DNA of 27,023 bases, taken from positions 1-27,023 of IMG/VR virus record IMGVR_UViG_3300023184_000447; one strand, written 5' to 3'. Positions 1-8,802 of this stretch are shown in pieces. The stretch comes from a virus. Numbering within the stretch: position 1 is the stretch's first letter; each line of letters starts with the position of its first letter. The notes under the pieces are model-generated. The model made no database searches, was not told the DNA's origin, and was given only the letters and a program-made list of their open reading frames with translations. Both the position numbers and the translations under genes were made by a program.

Positions 1-556
1 TTACGGATGAGCCGCTAATACTGCTAGCAGTTCCATTCCCGCCAGCCCCGCCTATATAAGATGCTGGGCCACCGCCAGCGCCGCCAACTGCGCCAGCACC
101 ACCACCGCCAGCACCCCCATAGAGCGCGCCAGGACAAGCCCCGCCAGTGTTACCCTGACCAGATGGGGATGCTGCCCCTCCTGCTGCAACTACGTTACCC
201 CTAGCGCCGCCGCCAGAACCGCCAGCGCGTCCAGGGTATATACCCGGAGAACCACCACCACCACCACCGCCACCACCAGTTGAAGTAATGGTAGAGAAAG
301 CAGAGTTACTGCCATCAGTTCCAGCGCCATAGGTAGGCGCTCCAGCACCAGCAGCCCCGCCAGCACCAACAGTTACTGTAATAGGTGTACCAGACGCTAC
401 TGCAAAACTTGCAGCGGTTCTATATCCTCCAGCACCGCCGCCACCAGCAAGATCATTACCTCCCCCCGCGCCACCCGCCACGACAAGATATTCAATGAAA
501 GATGGCGCAACAAGCGCCGCAGTACCAGCCAAAAAAAAGTTCTTCGCGGCGAACAT
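1..556 (-). CDS. Glycine-rich tail protein (partial, C-terminus beyond window)
   Basis: The gene starts with ATG at 556, whose A is the last base of the upstream stop (TAATG), and is read for 185 codons without a stop to the window edge. It begins MFAAKNFFLAGTAALVAP, then has IEYLVVAGGAGGG near residues 22-34. That last motif is the hallmark of phage glycine-rich tail domains, where a YLVVAGGGGGG strand leads into a polyglycine II-like sandwich. After it, more than half the residues are Gly, Ala or Ser, with runs of up to nine Gly near residue 100. Such domains are usually distal receptor-binding parts of tail fibres. Its position directly behind the tail-fibre-like gene fits this. The family call is from the motif; the receptor role is inferred. 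The true C-terminus is not visible. Confidence 0.8.
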   Translation of the reverse strand, partial: MFAAKNFFLAGTAALVAPSFIEYLVVAGGAGGGNDLAGGGGAGGYRTAASFAVASGTPITVTVGAGGAAGAGAPTYGAGTDGSNSAFSTITSTGGGGGGGGGSPGIYPGRAGGSGGGARGNVVAAGGAASPSGQGNTGGACPGALYGGAGGGGAGAVGGAGGGPASYIGGAGGNGTASSISGSSV

Positions 557-1527
557 TAAGGTGTATACCCCTGAGCGATGCTGCCGTACCAATTTGTGCC
601 GTCAGCAATAAAGGTAAGGATGTCCATCTTTCCAGCGGTTGCGGTTATAGTTGGCGCACCAGCAGCACCAAACTTTACTCCCGTAAATGTCGCAGTTCCG
701 TTGCCGGTAGAAGCCGCTTGTTTAAGCAACAACACAAAAGACTTGCCAGCAGTAGCGGTAGGCATTGTGAAGGTGCAGGCCGTGGAAGCGGTCAAGGTTG
801 CGGTTTGTACTGTTCCGCTTGTAAGCGACAAGGTGGAGGAACTTGTTACCGTTCCAATCGCAACCACCGATTCAACGTAGTTTGTAACGGTAGGGTTATT
901 AACTGTTGGGCTAGTATCCAGCACCATCTTGCCTGTGCCGGTAACTGCGTTCGTTAGCGTTACGCCGCCATAAGTCAAAGCACCAGAAATCAGCAGGTCG
1001 GTGAAGGCGTTAGGGTCGAGCAGTTGGAACCTAGTCCCGTCATACTCAACTAAAGCGACTTGACCTGTAACCATGCCGCCAGCAACCAAAGCTATTGCAC
1101 CCGTCCGGGTAACTGCTTTTGCGCCCAGGCCATCAATGTTAAGCGTCACCGCGCCCGTATTGGTAGCGCCTACAACAAAGCTAAATATCTGCCCCGCCGT
1201 GTAAGCGGTAAGACTAGGCGATACGGTTCCTGTGATCGTATCAGTCCCTGCAACCGTTATAAGCGTGCTGGTGCTGAAGTTCTGGAGCTGGCCTAGCCTA
1301 ACTGCGTCGGTTGCTACCGTACCTGCGCCCAATCCTGTGATTTTGTAAGTCCCCATAGGGATATTGGCGGTCGGCGTGGTCTGCCCGTCTTTGGTCAGAG
1401 CTGTGGTTAGCCCAGTCCCAAGGTCAGCCGTTAGCGCGTTGAACGCGGTTGAGCTGATGACTGTTCCAGAAACTACGGGTTGCCCCGCGCTGTTTATGTT
1501 GAATGTGCCGCTTCCATTGTAAGACAC
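556..1527 (-). CDS. Tail fibre-like protein
   Basis: This is a 323-residue protein with a GTG start at 1527, preceded by a strong GGAGG six bases upstream. The N-terminus MSYNGSGTFNINSAGQPVV, followed by VISSTAFNALTADLGTGLTTALTKDGQ and then NIPMGTYKITGLGAGTVATDAV, is the standard opening of tail-fibre/appendage proteins in many proteobacterial podoviruses; the repeated 'G..KITGL..GT...DAV' block is typical. The rest is rich in Thr, Ser, Ala and Gly with beta-strand periodicity and no enzyme motif. The protein ends TNWYGSIAQGYTP, like other fibre proteins with a 'NW.' end. It is cotranscribed and translationally coupled to the glycine-rich gene downstream. It is probably a fibre subunit attached to the tail. 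The structural class is well supported, the receptor unknown. Confidence 0.75.
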   Translation of the reverse strand: MSYNGSGTFNINSAGQPVVSGTVISSTAFNALTADLGTGLTTALTKDGQTTPTANIPMGTYKITGLGAGTVATDAVRLGQLQNFSTSTLITVAGTDTITGTVSPSLTAYTAGQIFSFVVGATNTGAVTLNIDGLGAKAVTRTGAIALVAGGMVTGQVALVEYDGTRFQLLDPNAFTDLLISGALTYGGVTLTNAVTGTGKMVLDTSPTVNNPTVTNYVESVVAIGTVTSSSTLSLTSGTVQTATLTASTACTFTMPTATAGKSFVLLLKQAASTGNGTATFTGVKFGAAGAPTITATAGKMDILTFIADGTNWYGSIAQGYTP

Positions 1528-1590
1528 TAGCCACCTCCATCGATATGGTATATGTTTTCAGAATAAAAAGTGGTCATAACAGAAAGTAAC

Positions 1591-3225
1591 CTACCTTTCG
1601 TTTTTTGTTTGCTGTTGTTCTGCCAATACTCTAGCCAATTGAGCGTTTATCATTGCACTTTGTTCCGGTGTATTTTCTGGAATAGTAGCCAACATTTTAG
1701 CCATTTGTCCTGGTTCATAATTAGGTTGAGCCATTAAACGCTGATATGGTTTTGACAAAACAAACGAACGAGTAGGCCCACTAAGAAGCGGTAATGCAGC
1801 CCCAATTGCTCCAGCTACAGGGCCACCAGCAAGCAATCCACCGCCGCCAAGTAACGTAGCTGCAAGTGCTTCGCTTTTACTTACGCCTGGGGAAGGAACT
1901 TGTGTTGCTTCTCTTGTGTATGGAGAAAATGCTTCTGAAAATTTTGCTACAGTTGATAAATCACCCGTAAGAGGCGCGCCCTTATCTAAAGCAGACCCTA
2001 AAACTCTAGCATCAACATTGCCATTTGCTACATTTAACGCATCTTCTACGTTATAAGATTTAGCAATCAACATTCTTGCTTCTTTAAGTTTATCAACCAA
2101 TTCTGGTTTATTAGCTCTTGCAGCTTGGTTTTCTATAACTGTTTCCAACATATCAGCTTTATTTTTTAACTGATTAGCCGCCTCTAAAATTTTAGGATCA
2201 CCTTGCATATTGTAATGTTTCATTGTCGTTCTTGCGTCAAACCTAGCTTGTTTTAGCTTTTCTAATGCTTGTTCCGCAATGGGCGACAAATTGGCTATAT
2301 TTTGATAAGCGGTTCCTGCTTTAGCCCTAACATTGTTTAATTCTTTTATAGATATTGCTGTATTTTCTGGAATGCCTAAATCAGAACGAACCAATGCGTT
2401 TGTAGCTTCTTGATTTCTTATTTGAGATTCTTGCGTTGTGGCTGCTTTCCCGCCAATGCTTTCTAATCGTTTATTTATAAATGATGGATTTATGATTGAA
2501 GGAGGAACTACATACCCCGCTTTTTGTCCGGCATTTAATACTTCATCACGCAAAGCATTTCTTGATTGCTGGTCTTGTAAAGATTGGATATTTTGCCTGC
2601 TCATTGCACCTAATTTTGATGCAGCCATTGGCGTTGCTAATCCAGCAGCCATAGACCCTACATCACTTCCTGTTAGCTCTTTTACACCGCCAGCAGAGGA
2701 ACCAGAAGCACCACCAATAGCTAATGCTTTTATAAGATTTGATACGGATGATTGCGGATTTATCGCAGCTCCTGTTGCTCCTTGCACCCCAATATCTAAT
2801 ATGCGCTGCCCTGTTGTTACAGGTTCAAATTGCGGTTTAATAAACCCCATTGCAGACATTGCTTTGCGAGCATAGTCAGGGTTTTCAGTTAGTTCTGGCG
2901 CTAAATCTGACCGACCTAAAGCAGTTGCCGCAGTTCCATAAGCAGCTTTACCAAGATTTATTAAACTATTAGGTGTGTTTAACAAAAAATCAGGGACACC
3001 CGCTATCCCTTTGTTTGCCGCGTTTATGCCAACTTGCAAATTAGATGGAATTGGTTTTACTTCTTCTTTTGGTAAAGATTTTCCACCATCAACATTTGCA
3101 ATTGTTTGATTGGGAAATTCTTGCGTAGCACGTTTAATTATTTCATCAGCCGTTACGGTATCAGGTGCATTTTGATAAACATGATTTGTTCCATCTCCAA
3201 AAGTAATTGTAATATTTTTTGACAT
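1591..3225 (-). CDS. Putative internal virion / DNA-ejection protein
   Basis: The 544-residue product begins MSKNITITFGDGTNHVYQNA. I chose ATG 3225, which overlaps the previous stop (TAATG) and has AAGGAG nine bases upstream; the TTG at 3231 would leave only three bases of spacing. The first 50 residues look like a small domain seen at the start of other phage virion proteins. After that come two hydrophobic Gly/Ala-rich stretches (about residues 165-215 and 450-480) flanking a long charged, probably helical middle. Large Ala/Gln-rich proteins with amphipathic segments at this place, between tail tube and fibre genes, are usually ejected with the DNA. No lysozyme motif is visible. The gene is clearly more AT-rich than its neighbours, which suggests recent exchange. 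The exact function is unknown. Confidence 0.6.
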   Translation of the reverse strand: MSKNITITFGDGTNHVYQNAPDTVTADEIIKRATQEFPNQTIANVDGGKSLPKEEVKPIPSNLQVGINAANKGIAGVPDFLLNTPNSLINLGKAAYGTAATALGRSDLAPELTENPDYARKAMSAMGFIKPQFEPVTTGQRILDIGVQGATGAAINPQSSVSNLIKALAIGGASGSSAGGVKELTGSDVGSMAAGLATPMAASKLGAMSRQNIQSLQDQQSRNALRDEVLNAGQKAGYVVPPSIINPSFINKRLESIGGKAATTQESQIRNQEATNALVRSDLGIPENTAISIKELNNVRAKAGTAYQNIANLSPIAEQALEKLKQARFDARTTMKHYNMQGDPKILEAANQLKNKADMLETVIENQAARANKPELVDKLKEARMLIAKSYNVEDALNVANGNVDARVLGSALDKGAPLTGDLSTVAKFSEAFSPYTREATQVPSPGVSKSEALAATLLGGGGLLAGGPVAGAIGAALPLLSGPTRSFVLSKPYQRLMAQPNYEPGQMAKMLATIPENTPEQSAMINAQLARVLAEQQQTKNER

Positions 3226-4766
3226 TACCAATTACTCCTTCCTGGAGTGACTGTAGTATTCAATTTAATAATTGGGCTATATGGAAATTTAACACCTCTT
3301 TGAACGGCTCCTTGTACTTCATCATTATGCAATGATATTTTTTGCCTCATTGAATCTGCGTATGCGTCAAGAATTTTAGGCAAAGCGTTAGGATCGGTTC
3401 CAAGATTACCAAGAGATTCTTGCATAATAGCTTGTTGACTTTGGCTAGGTGAAGCATCCATTTTCTTTAAATTATCCATAATATTAAAGAAAATTCTAGT
3501 TCTCAAAGTTTCTGCGTCCGTTACTCCGGTTGTTGCTATATTTGTTCCTAATCTGTTGTTTAACAATTTAGCGGCGTTTAACAATGGTTCGCCTCCAGGC
3601 CCCATAAATTGTTTAGCATTAGGAATAAGTTTTTTAGCTTCTTCAATATTTGCAAGTAAAGTTGGAGCTTGTTTTAACTGGTCATACGTTGCTCTTGTAC
3701 TTTTCATAAAATCTTTTTGCGCTTCTTCACTTGCAGGAAGGTAAGCGGCAACATTAGTTATATTTTTGTTTGGTTCTGGATGCGAAACTAATTTTGCAAT
3801 TTGAGCATTAAATATTGCTTTACCTTGTGGGCTATTTGGATCAATACCAGCACCTGAAATAGCAGAATTTAACGCCCTTGTTTGTTCTGGAAGCTCTGGA
3901 GGTTTTTCGTAGGGCTTATTTCCTTCTCCCATTGGTCTTATTATTTCACGACCAGAAGAATCTCTAATTATTTTCACAAATGAACCATCTTTTAATTGTT
4001 GTATTTCTGCATGACCAGTTCCGAATGTTGGTTTATTTACTTCTGAAAAATCTTTTGCTAGTTGTTCTGTATAAGATTTGCCAGTTGGATCAGAAGCTAA
4101 CCATACGTTCATTGGTTGACCGCCTGCTGGCCCGCCAAACAATGACGTTGCCTTAGCTAAATTTGCAGGCGTAGTAGTTGAAGCAACAGGACTTGTCGCA
4201 GCAGAAGCCATTCCTTGCATTGGTGCAGCAGGTTGATTTGCGGTAGGTGCAACGCCTAATCCACCGGCTGTTTTAAACGCGTTTATTTGTGCTTCGCGTT
4301 GTAGTTGTTGCATACCCATTGGAGCAAGGGCTGGATGCTTAAAGTATTCCATTGCGCCAGCTTGAGGATTGGGAGCAACAGCAGGCGTAGCAGCCACAAC
4401 AGGCATTGGATAGCCTTCATCATCAACCCGCGTAACTGGTTGTTGTTCTGCAACAGCAGGTTTACCTGCCGTTAATTCCGCAGATCGTCCGAGCGTTGAT
4501 ATAAGGTCGGATTGATATTTATCACCCAACGCCTTTTCTTCCTCCAGCCCCTTTTTCTGCATCATCATGCCGGTAAAACCTTGCAGCATTTTAGCAAGCC
4601 CTGCCGTAACCGGAGTGCGAGCCTCTATGCCGTTATAACTAAACCGTTCGTTAGGCTGCATAGATTGCGCTTGGAGCATTTCAGCCATCTTCTGCTGTTG
4701 CTGAATACGCCGCTGCTCCGTCTGGTACGGACTCGGGACGTTAAAATCAACCGTAGTATTTGCCAT
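3225..4766 (-). CDS. Putative internal virion protein (Gln/Ala-rich)
   Basis: This 513-residue protein starts at ATG 4766, four bases after the preceding stop. The first 60 residues are Gln- and Met-rich (TEQRRIQQQQKMAEMLQAQS), likely a coiled coil. They are followed by a Pro/Ala-rich linker to about residue 210 and a helical C-terminal half (for example DFMKSTRATYDQLKQAPTLL). No catalytic motif is seen. Its place between two other probable ejection proteins suggests that it is packaged in the head and leaves with the DNA. Composition changes inside the gene: the first 90 or so codons are GC-richer like the phage average, the rest AT-rich, so a recombination joint may lie near 4450-4500. I do not recognise a named family. 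Confidence 0.55.
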   Translation of the reverse strand: MANTTVDFNVPSPYQTEQRRIQQQQKMAEMLQAQSMQPNERFSYNGIEARTPVTAGLAKMLQGFTGMMMQKKGLEEEKALGDKYQSDLISTLGRSAELTAGKPAVAEQQPVTRVDDEGYPMPVVAATPAVAPNPQAGAMEYFKHPALAPMGMQQLQREAQINAFKTAGGLGVAPTANQPAAPMQGMASAATSPVASTTTPANLAKATSLFGGPAGGQPMNVWLASDPTGKSYTEQLAKDFSEVNKPTFGTGHAEIQQLKDGSFVKIIRDSSGREIIRPMGEGNKPYEKPPELPEQTRALNSAISGAGIDPNSPQGKAIFNAQIAKLVSHPEPNKNITNVAAYLPASEEAQKDFMKSTRATYDQLKQAPTLLANIEEAKKLIPNAKQFMGPGGEPLLNAAKLLNNRLGTNIATTGVTDAETLRTRIFFNIMDNLKKMDASPSQSQQAIMQESLGNLGTDPNALPKILDAYADSMRQKISLHNDEVQGAVQRGVKFPYSPIIKLNTTVTPGRSNW

Positions 4767-4769
4767 GAT

Positions 4770-5018
4770 TTATCCCGGAGAGTAACCGCTGTTTAAGTAA
4801 TCCGCATTGCCAACGGGGGAGGTTTGCCCTTCAAATACCGGCGCTTGCGAAAACGGGTTTTTCTTTTTCATCATATTAACCATGTCCATTAACCCCATAC
4901 CGCTTGCAGGAGTTCCTGGCATCTTAAAAGTATCTTGCGGCATTTGTTCAGGATTTTGCAGCAGAGCAGCCAATGCCATGCGCTTTTCGTCAGGGTTAAA
5001 GTTGTGGTATTGGTTCAT
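4770..5018 (-). CDS. Small Met-rich phage protein of unknown function
   Basis: This 82-residue protein starts at ATG 5018 inside the preceding stop (ATGA overlap), so it is translationally coupled to the gene before it. The N-terminus NPDEKRMALAALLQNPEQ suggests a short amphipathic helix. The middle is unusually Met-rich (GMGLMDMVNMMKKKNP) and the C-terminus is polar. Short Met-rich proteins of this shape are common among ejection-protein clusters of podoviruses. The overlap on both sides and conserved spacing support it as real. Function is not recognised. Confidence 0.6.
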   Translation of the reverse strand: MNQYHNFNPDEKRMALAALLQNPEQMPQDTFKMPGTPASGMGLMDMVNMMKKKNPFSQAPVFEGQTSPVGNADYLNSGYSPG

Positions 5019-5929
5019 GCGAAACCAAACATTTTAGGATTATAAGCAGCAGCCCCAAAACCAGCTCCGGCAAGACCATACAACCCCGCATTTTGTGCGT
5101 TTGCGTTAGCAGATTGAATACCGTAGTTTTGCATTGCGTTTTGCCCTTGCGCCATAGCGCCTTGCATAACGGGAGCCGGTGCGACTGATTGCCCTTGATA
5201 ACCTTGAAACTGCGGCATCTGAATCTGACTGCCAGACATCAGGCCGGTTATTTCGTTCAAAGGTTGTTGGCGCAAAGCAAGTTGCCGTTGCAGTTCGGCT
5301 TGTTGCGCTGCGTTCTGCGCCCCCATTTGCTGCGTTGCTTGTCCAAAACCTTGCGCTTGTGCGCCTATGTCAAGATTAAGACCCTGCAAAGCGGCTTGTG
5401 AAAGCATATCGTTTTTCTGCTGGTTCACGTCCAGCATTGCATTCTGGTACGCTTCGCCTCCAGGCACTAAACCCTGATTTGCAAGCCTAGTCCTCGTCTG
5501 CGCGTCCATCCGTTGTATCTGCGGCTCCAATCGCGCCATAATCGCAGCTTGTCCCGTAGTGCCAGCATTGACCGGCATCCGCGCAACATTGGACAAATCC
5601 ATCTGCGTTTGCAGAGGCCCGCCAGTAGGAGCAAAAGCAGTACCGAGAACACCGCTTGCAGTAGCCGCGCCACGCTCGCCAAGGTTAGCCAATGCCCCTT
5701 GAACGCGTTGCTGCGCTTCTAGTGTTGATTGCGCGGTAGGGGTAAGGTTCTGGGTTACGGTAGGCTGGTCGCCGTTCCAACTCACCGTTTGACCGCCAAG
5801 AGGCCCAACGATATTGGGGTTATTCATGCGACCGGCAACGCGAGCAGCTTCTACGTTAGCTGCGCCTTGTGCTACCGCTGCACCAGCATAATCAGGTGCT
5901 GGTGGTGGCGAGGGTGCGTCTTTACCCAT
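5015..5929 (-). CDS. Putative tail/ejection protein, Gln/Ala-rich
   Basis: The 304-residue protein begins MGKDAPSPPPAPDYAGAA, with ATG 5929 preceded by AGGAGA. A short charged start followed by a Pro stretch and 'APDYAGAA..QG..N..AAR' is a recurring N-terminus of podovirus virion proteins that sit next to tail tubes. The centre (about residues 120-225) is helical and heptad-like (RLEPQIQRMDAQTRTRLANQ). The last third is Gln/Met/Asn-rich with many 'QNA' repeats and ends in a small hydrophobic AGLYGLAGAGFGAAAY segment that could touch the membrane during ejection. There are no enzyme motifs. A DNA-transfer role is inferred from context and composition. Confidence 0.6.
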   Translation of the reverse strand: MGKDAPSPPPAPDYAGAAVAQGAANVEAARVAGRMNNPNIVGPLGGQTVSWNGDQPTVTQNLTPTAQSTLEAQQRVQGALANLGERGAATASGVLGTAFAPTGGPLQTQMDLSNVARMPVNAGTTGQAAIMARLEPQIQRMDAQTRTRLANQGLVPGGEAYQNAMLDVNQQKNDMLSQAALQGLNLDIGAQAQGFGQATQQMGAQNAAQQAELQRQLALRQQPLNEITGLMSGSQIQMPQFQGYQGQSVAPAPVMQGAMAQGQNAMQNYGIQSANANAQNAGLYGLAGAGFGAAAYNPKMFGFA

Positions 5930-5931
5930 TG

Positions 5932-6360
5932 CTATCTCCTAAGTCGTGAAGCATATCGTTCTCCGATATACCGGCAGTTTTTATGTGCCAGCGTCAAAAA
6001 TACAATGTCACCATCCGGGCGACCGTCTTTAATTCTAGCTTCCTCTGCAAAGCCCATTTTCTTCACCAATCGAAGGCTTTCTTCATTCTCGCTTCCCACC
6101 GGCACTATAATCTTTTCAACTTGACAAGTATTAAACGGGTAATCAAATATCGCCGCCAAATACTCAGGGGTTAAACGCCCCTCTATCGCTATGTGACACC
6201 AAATGCTTTTATGGTTCCAGTTCTCATAAATGACACCAGCAACCAGCTCTCCATCCCGTTCTAATCCTATCGCTTCTGAGCGTCCTTCAAAGTAACCGCC
6301 CCTAATCCTTTTTGCTACCCATTGGCCCACTTCGGAGCCTTTGGCTATATTCCAGCCCAT
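5932..6360 (-). CDS. GNAT-fold protein of the tail region
   Basis: This 142-residue protein has ATG at 6360, overlapping the end of the tail gene by 16 bases. Its pattern fits a GNAT acetyltransferase fold: a central strand pair (ERDGELVAGVIYENWN), then IWCHIAIEGRLTPEYLAAIF, then VEKIIVPVGSENEESLRLVKKMGF, the latter matching the GNAT motif 'N..s.rl.eklGF'. The usual Q/RxxGxG/A acetyl-CoA loop is not clear, so binding may be weak or changed. GNAT-like genes of about this size are found between tail and ejection genes in several podoviruses, where their role is unknown. They may acetylate a virion or host protein. The fold assignment is fairly secure; activity is not shown. Confidence 0.7.
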   Translation of the reverse strand: MGWNIAKGSEVGQWVAKRIRGGYFEGRSEAIGLERDGELVAGVIYENWNHKSIWCHIAIEGRLTPEYLAAIFDYPFNTCQVEKIIVPVGSENEESLRLVKKMGFAEEARIKDGRPDGDIVFLTLAHKNCRYIGERYASRLRR

Positions 6361-7892
6361 CCGGTCTGATACACAACGTCAGTTGCCGCCCACTCCAATT
6401 GGATACCTGAACTGCTGCTTTTAAGTTGTATGCCGCCGCAGTAGCCTAATCCTGTTATGCCCTGCCAGTTGTTTGTGATCTGTAGCCCCGCACCCCACAA
6501 AGCAGTATCCCAAACGCCTGTATCCCATAGACCAACAGTCGTAGGACTAAATGACAAACTGGCAGTCTGATCTGCCACGTTAAAGTCTACGTTCATGCCA
6601 ACAAATACAGCAGGAGCGCCGTCAGTAAAGATGCTTGGTCGTGCGCGGGTAAAGTATTTCTTAACGCCGCGGCTCTCGTAGTAATTAAAGGCTTGCAATA
6701 CGTTTGTTTGGATGTTGCTTGTGCCATCTACATAGGTAGAATCCCACGCCTTACAAACAACGCCATTGCCGCCAAAATAGGGATTGTCGTTGAAAGTTTC
6801 CCAACAATTAGCATTCCAGCCTGTAAAGTTGCACCAGCTTTTAGTAATGTTGTTCATCACCCATTGTTCTTGCTGGCCTTCCGCAACGGGTACGTTTATC
6901 CACAAGGCGTTATTTTTGGACGAATAGAGTAATTCCCACCCAAAATTAGAACCGTAATTGGTTGTTGCGGCTGTAATCGCGCCCTGTATCTTATTACTCA
7001 AAGCTACGCGAGGATCAAGCCTGGAGCTTTGCAAAGCCGAAGCTAAAGGCAAAAGACCGTCTAAAGTAATTATTAGCAGGTCACCGGAATACTTCAACAT
7101 ACAGCGGTTGCCAACTGGAGCGCCTAGCTTCCACACGCCAGCCAGCGCCCAGGTTGCATCGCTTGAAGGGTCTGTGCCGCGCCAAACTATGACCTCGCCG
7201 TTAGAGGTAACAAACACTAGGTTGTCATCAGCGCCATAACCCGCATCTAGCGTCCAAGTATCGAGATCAACCAAAGAGCCGCCGTACTTAGCTATCTGAC
7301 TCATATCTAAGACCTGCGCCGCGCCGCCAACCGCACCTGTCGGCAGATACCACGCCTTTAGCGTGTCTTTCTGGATAAACCACACACGGTTTTTAAACAG
7401 CGAGATATTGCTTAAAGTCGTTGTCGTAACGCCGGTGATAGCTATGGTTGAAATGCCTGTGATACTTGCCCATGTTGAATTGTTGTAAAGCAACGGAGCA
7501 TCTACCCCATTAACGCAGTACAGATAGCTTCCAGCGGCGGTGGTGACGTTTATATGCTCCCACTTGGCGTTAGATAGCCCCGTCTTAACAGCGGCTCCTA
7601 CAGCGCCCTGTGTCGTTACGTCATATATAGAACCGCCAGCCCAAGCAAACAACTTTTCAACCGTTCCTGTTGAGTAATTGACCAGCGTCTGCACTTGCCC
7701 GGATATACCCGTAACCCAATTAACAAACCCGCCGCGCAATACAATATTGCTTACAGACGGGAAGAAATTAGTTAGCTGAACCGCATCCATCGGCTCCATG
7801 TTGGCAATGGAATCGCGTGCATTCCAACCGCCAACGGGAGAAGGAATAGAGGCAACCCTTGCTGCTGTACGCTGGACGAGAGGACGCGCCAC
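6345..7892 (-). CDS. Tail tube/nozzle-like structural protein
   Basis: The 515-residue protein uses GTG 7892, which overlaps the previous TAG (TAGTG). After ASIPSPVGGWNARDSIANM the N-terminal third holds LTNFFPSVSNIVLRGGFVNW, a conserved block in podovirus tail proteins ('a..l.N.fP..g.v..R.G'). Repeated strand-turn units follow (residues about 60-400), such as KLFAWAGGSIYDVT and DNLVFVTSNGEVIVWRGTD, resembling propeller blades. This is the pattern of the T7 gp12 / P22 gp10 functional class, a ring closing the head-tail connector. It lies immediately downstream of the probable adaptor gene, as in related genomes. The tail assignment is strong; the exact ring is inferred. Confidence 0.75.
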   Translation of the reverse strand: MARPLVQRTAARVASIPSPVGGWNARDSIANMEPMDAVQLTNFFPSVSNIVLRGGFVNWVTGISGQVQTLVNYSTGTVEKLFAWAGGSIYDVTTQGAVGAAVKTGLSNAKWEHINVTTAAGSYLYCVNGVDAPLLYNNSTWASITGISTIAITGVTTTTLSNISLFKNRVWFIQKDTLKAWYLPTGAVGGAAQVLDMSQIAKYGGSLVDLDTWTLDAGYGADDNLVFVTSNGEVIVWRGTDPSSDATWALAGVWKLGAPVGNRCMLKYSGDLLIITLDGLLPLASALQSSRLDPRVALSNKIQGAITAATTNYGSNFGWELLYSSKNNALWINVPVAEGQQEQWVMNNITKSWCNFTGWNANCWETFNDNPYFGGNGVVCKAWDSTYVDGTSNIQTNVLQAFNYYESRGVKKYFTRARPSIFTDGAPAVFVGMNVDFNVADQTASLSFSPTTVGLWDTGVWDTALWGAGLQITNNWQGITGLGYCGGIQLKSSSSGIQLEWAATDVVYQTGWAGI

Positions 7893-8800
7893 TAGTTTGC
7901 CCCGTAACCAGAATCAGGAATGTTATCGTACCCAATTAGCACAGTTCCCGGACGCGGTGCAAAACTCAAGTTTGCCGAGGACATATCAAGCGCCATAGCT
8001 GCTTCCAACTCGCTAGAATAGTTCCGGTACATTGCGGTCGTATCAAAACCTTTGCCCTCAAAGTATTTTAGCTTTGTGAACAGCACCATTAGGCGCGAAG
8101 GGTAAATGCAGGTGTCGGTATCTGCCGTAAAGCTAGTCTTTACAGTACCTGTGGAGCTTGCCGCCCATCCATTAGAACGGTACTCGTAGCCTAGAAGTTC
8201 AGCGTTAGAAAAGCCAGGCCATATCTGGAAATACGAACCAAGCAAACGCCAGCGGACGCGAGGGCCGGTAGAGATATAACCCGACAATAGCCATTCCCAT
8301 TGCTGCGCGTCCTCTGGCCCTAGCATTTCCCAATGCTTGCTCTTGTCCCACATAGTACGAGGCACAAGGCTTTCGTAATCGCTAGGTAGGTCGTACTTCA
8401 TTTTTTGAAAGTAAGCCGCAGCAGCAGTACCAGCCGCCGCGAAGTCTTGATTTACCGTAACTTGGGTGGAGGAATCAACCGAGCTTATAAACGTGTTTTG
8501 GTTGATGCCTGTGCCGGTCACCATGTACGTTGTATCAAGTCCAGCGGTCGTAGGTATGCCGGTAATCGTCCTTGCCGCCGTTGTCCATGTCCCAGTTGTT
8601 GTCAGGAACTCGGTGCTAAACAACTTCTGTTTAGTCATCTCGCGCCAGTCAAACTTACGCAGCAGCTCGTAACCGCAGGCATTCATCAAAGCAAGAATTT
8701 GAATCACGTCCTGATTCGTGTTGCCTACTACCGAAGTAGGAGTAGAAACTCCCAACTCGTTTGTTACTTGCTGCACCAACTGGAGCATGGTACTCGACAT
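7892..8800 (-). CDS. Head-tail adaptor / tail tubular protein A-like
   Basis: This 302-residue protein has ATG 8800, two bases after the previous stop, with AGAGG upstream. The N-terminus MLQLVQQVTNELGVSTPTSV, followed by IQILALMNACGYELLRKFDWREM, is the standard helical start of podovirus adaptor proteins of the T7 gp11 / P22 gp4 functional class. An inserted Thr-rich beta segment spans about residues 70-125. The C-terminal half returns to helices (IYPSRLMVLFTKLKYFEGKGFD). The protein bridges portal and tail and is placed right before the tail nozzle gene, as expected. Family level is confident. Confidence 0.75.
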   Translation of the reverse strand: MSSTMLQLVQQVTNELGVSTPTSVVGNTNQDVIQILALMNACGYELLRKFDWREMTKQKLFSTEFLTTTGTWTTAARTITGIPTTAGLDTTYMVTGTGINQNTFISSVDSSTQVTVNQDFAAAGTAAAAYFQKMKYDLPSDYESLVPRTMWDKSKHWEMLGPEDAQQWEWLLSGYISTGPRVRWRLLGSYFQIWPGFSNAELLGYEYRSNGWAASSTGTVKTSFTADTDTCIYPSRLMVLFTKLKYFEGKGFDTTAMYRNYSSELEAAMALDMSSANLSFAPRPGTVLIGYDNIPDSGYGAN

Positions 8801-8802
8801 AA

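Noticed and set aside
1-1527. Diversity-generating retroelement (as in BPP-1)
   Set aside because: No reverse transcriptase, template repeat or variable repeat is seen in the window; the low-complexity is ordinary glycine-rich coding sequence.
1556-1610. Terminator GAAAG...CTTTC plus T run near 1581-1606
   Set aside because: The T run lies on the plus strand, where no gene is transcribed, and the stem has only five pairs.
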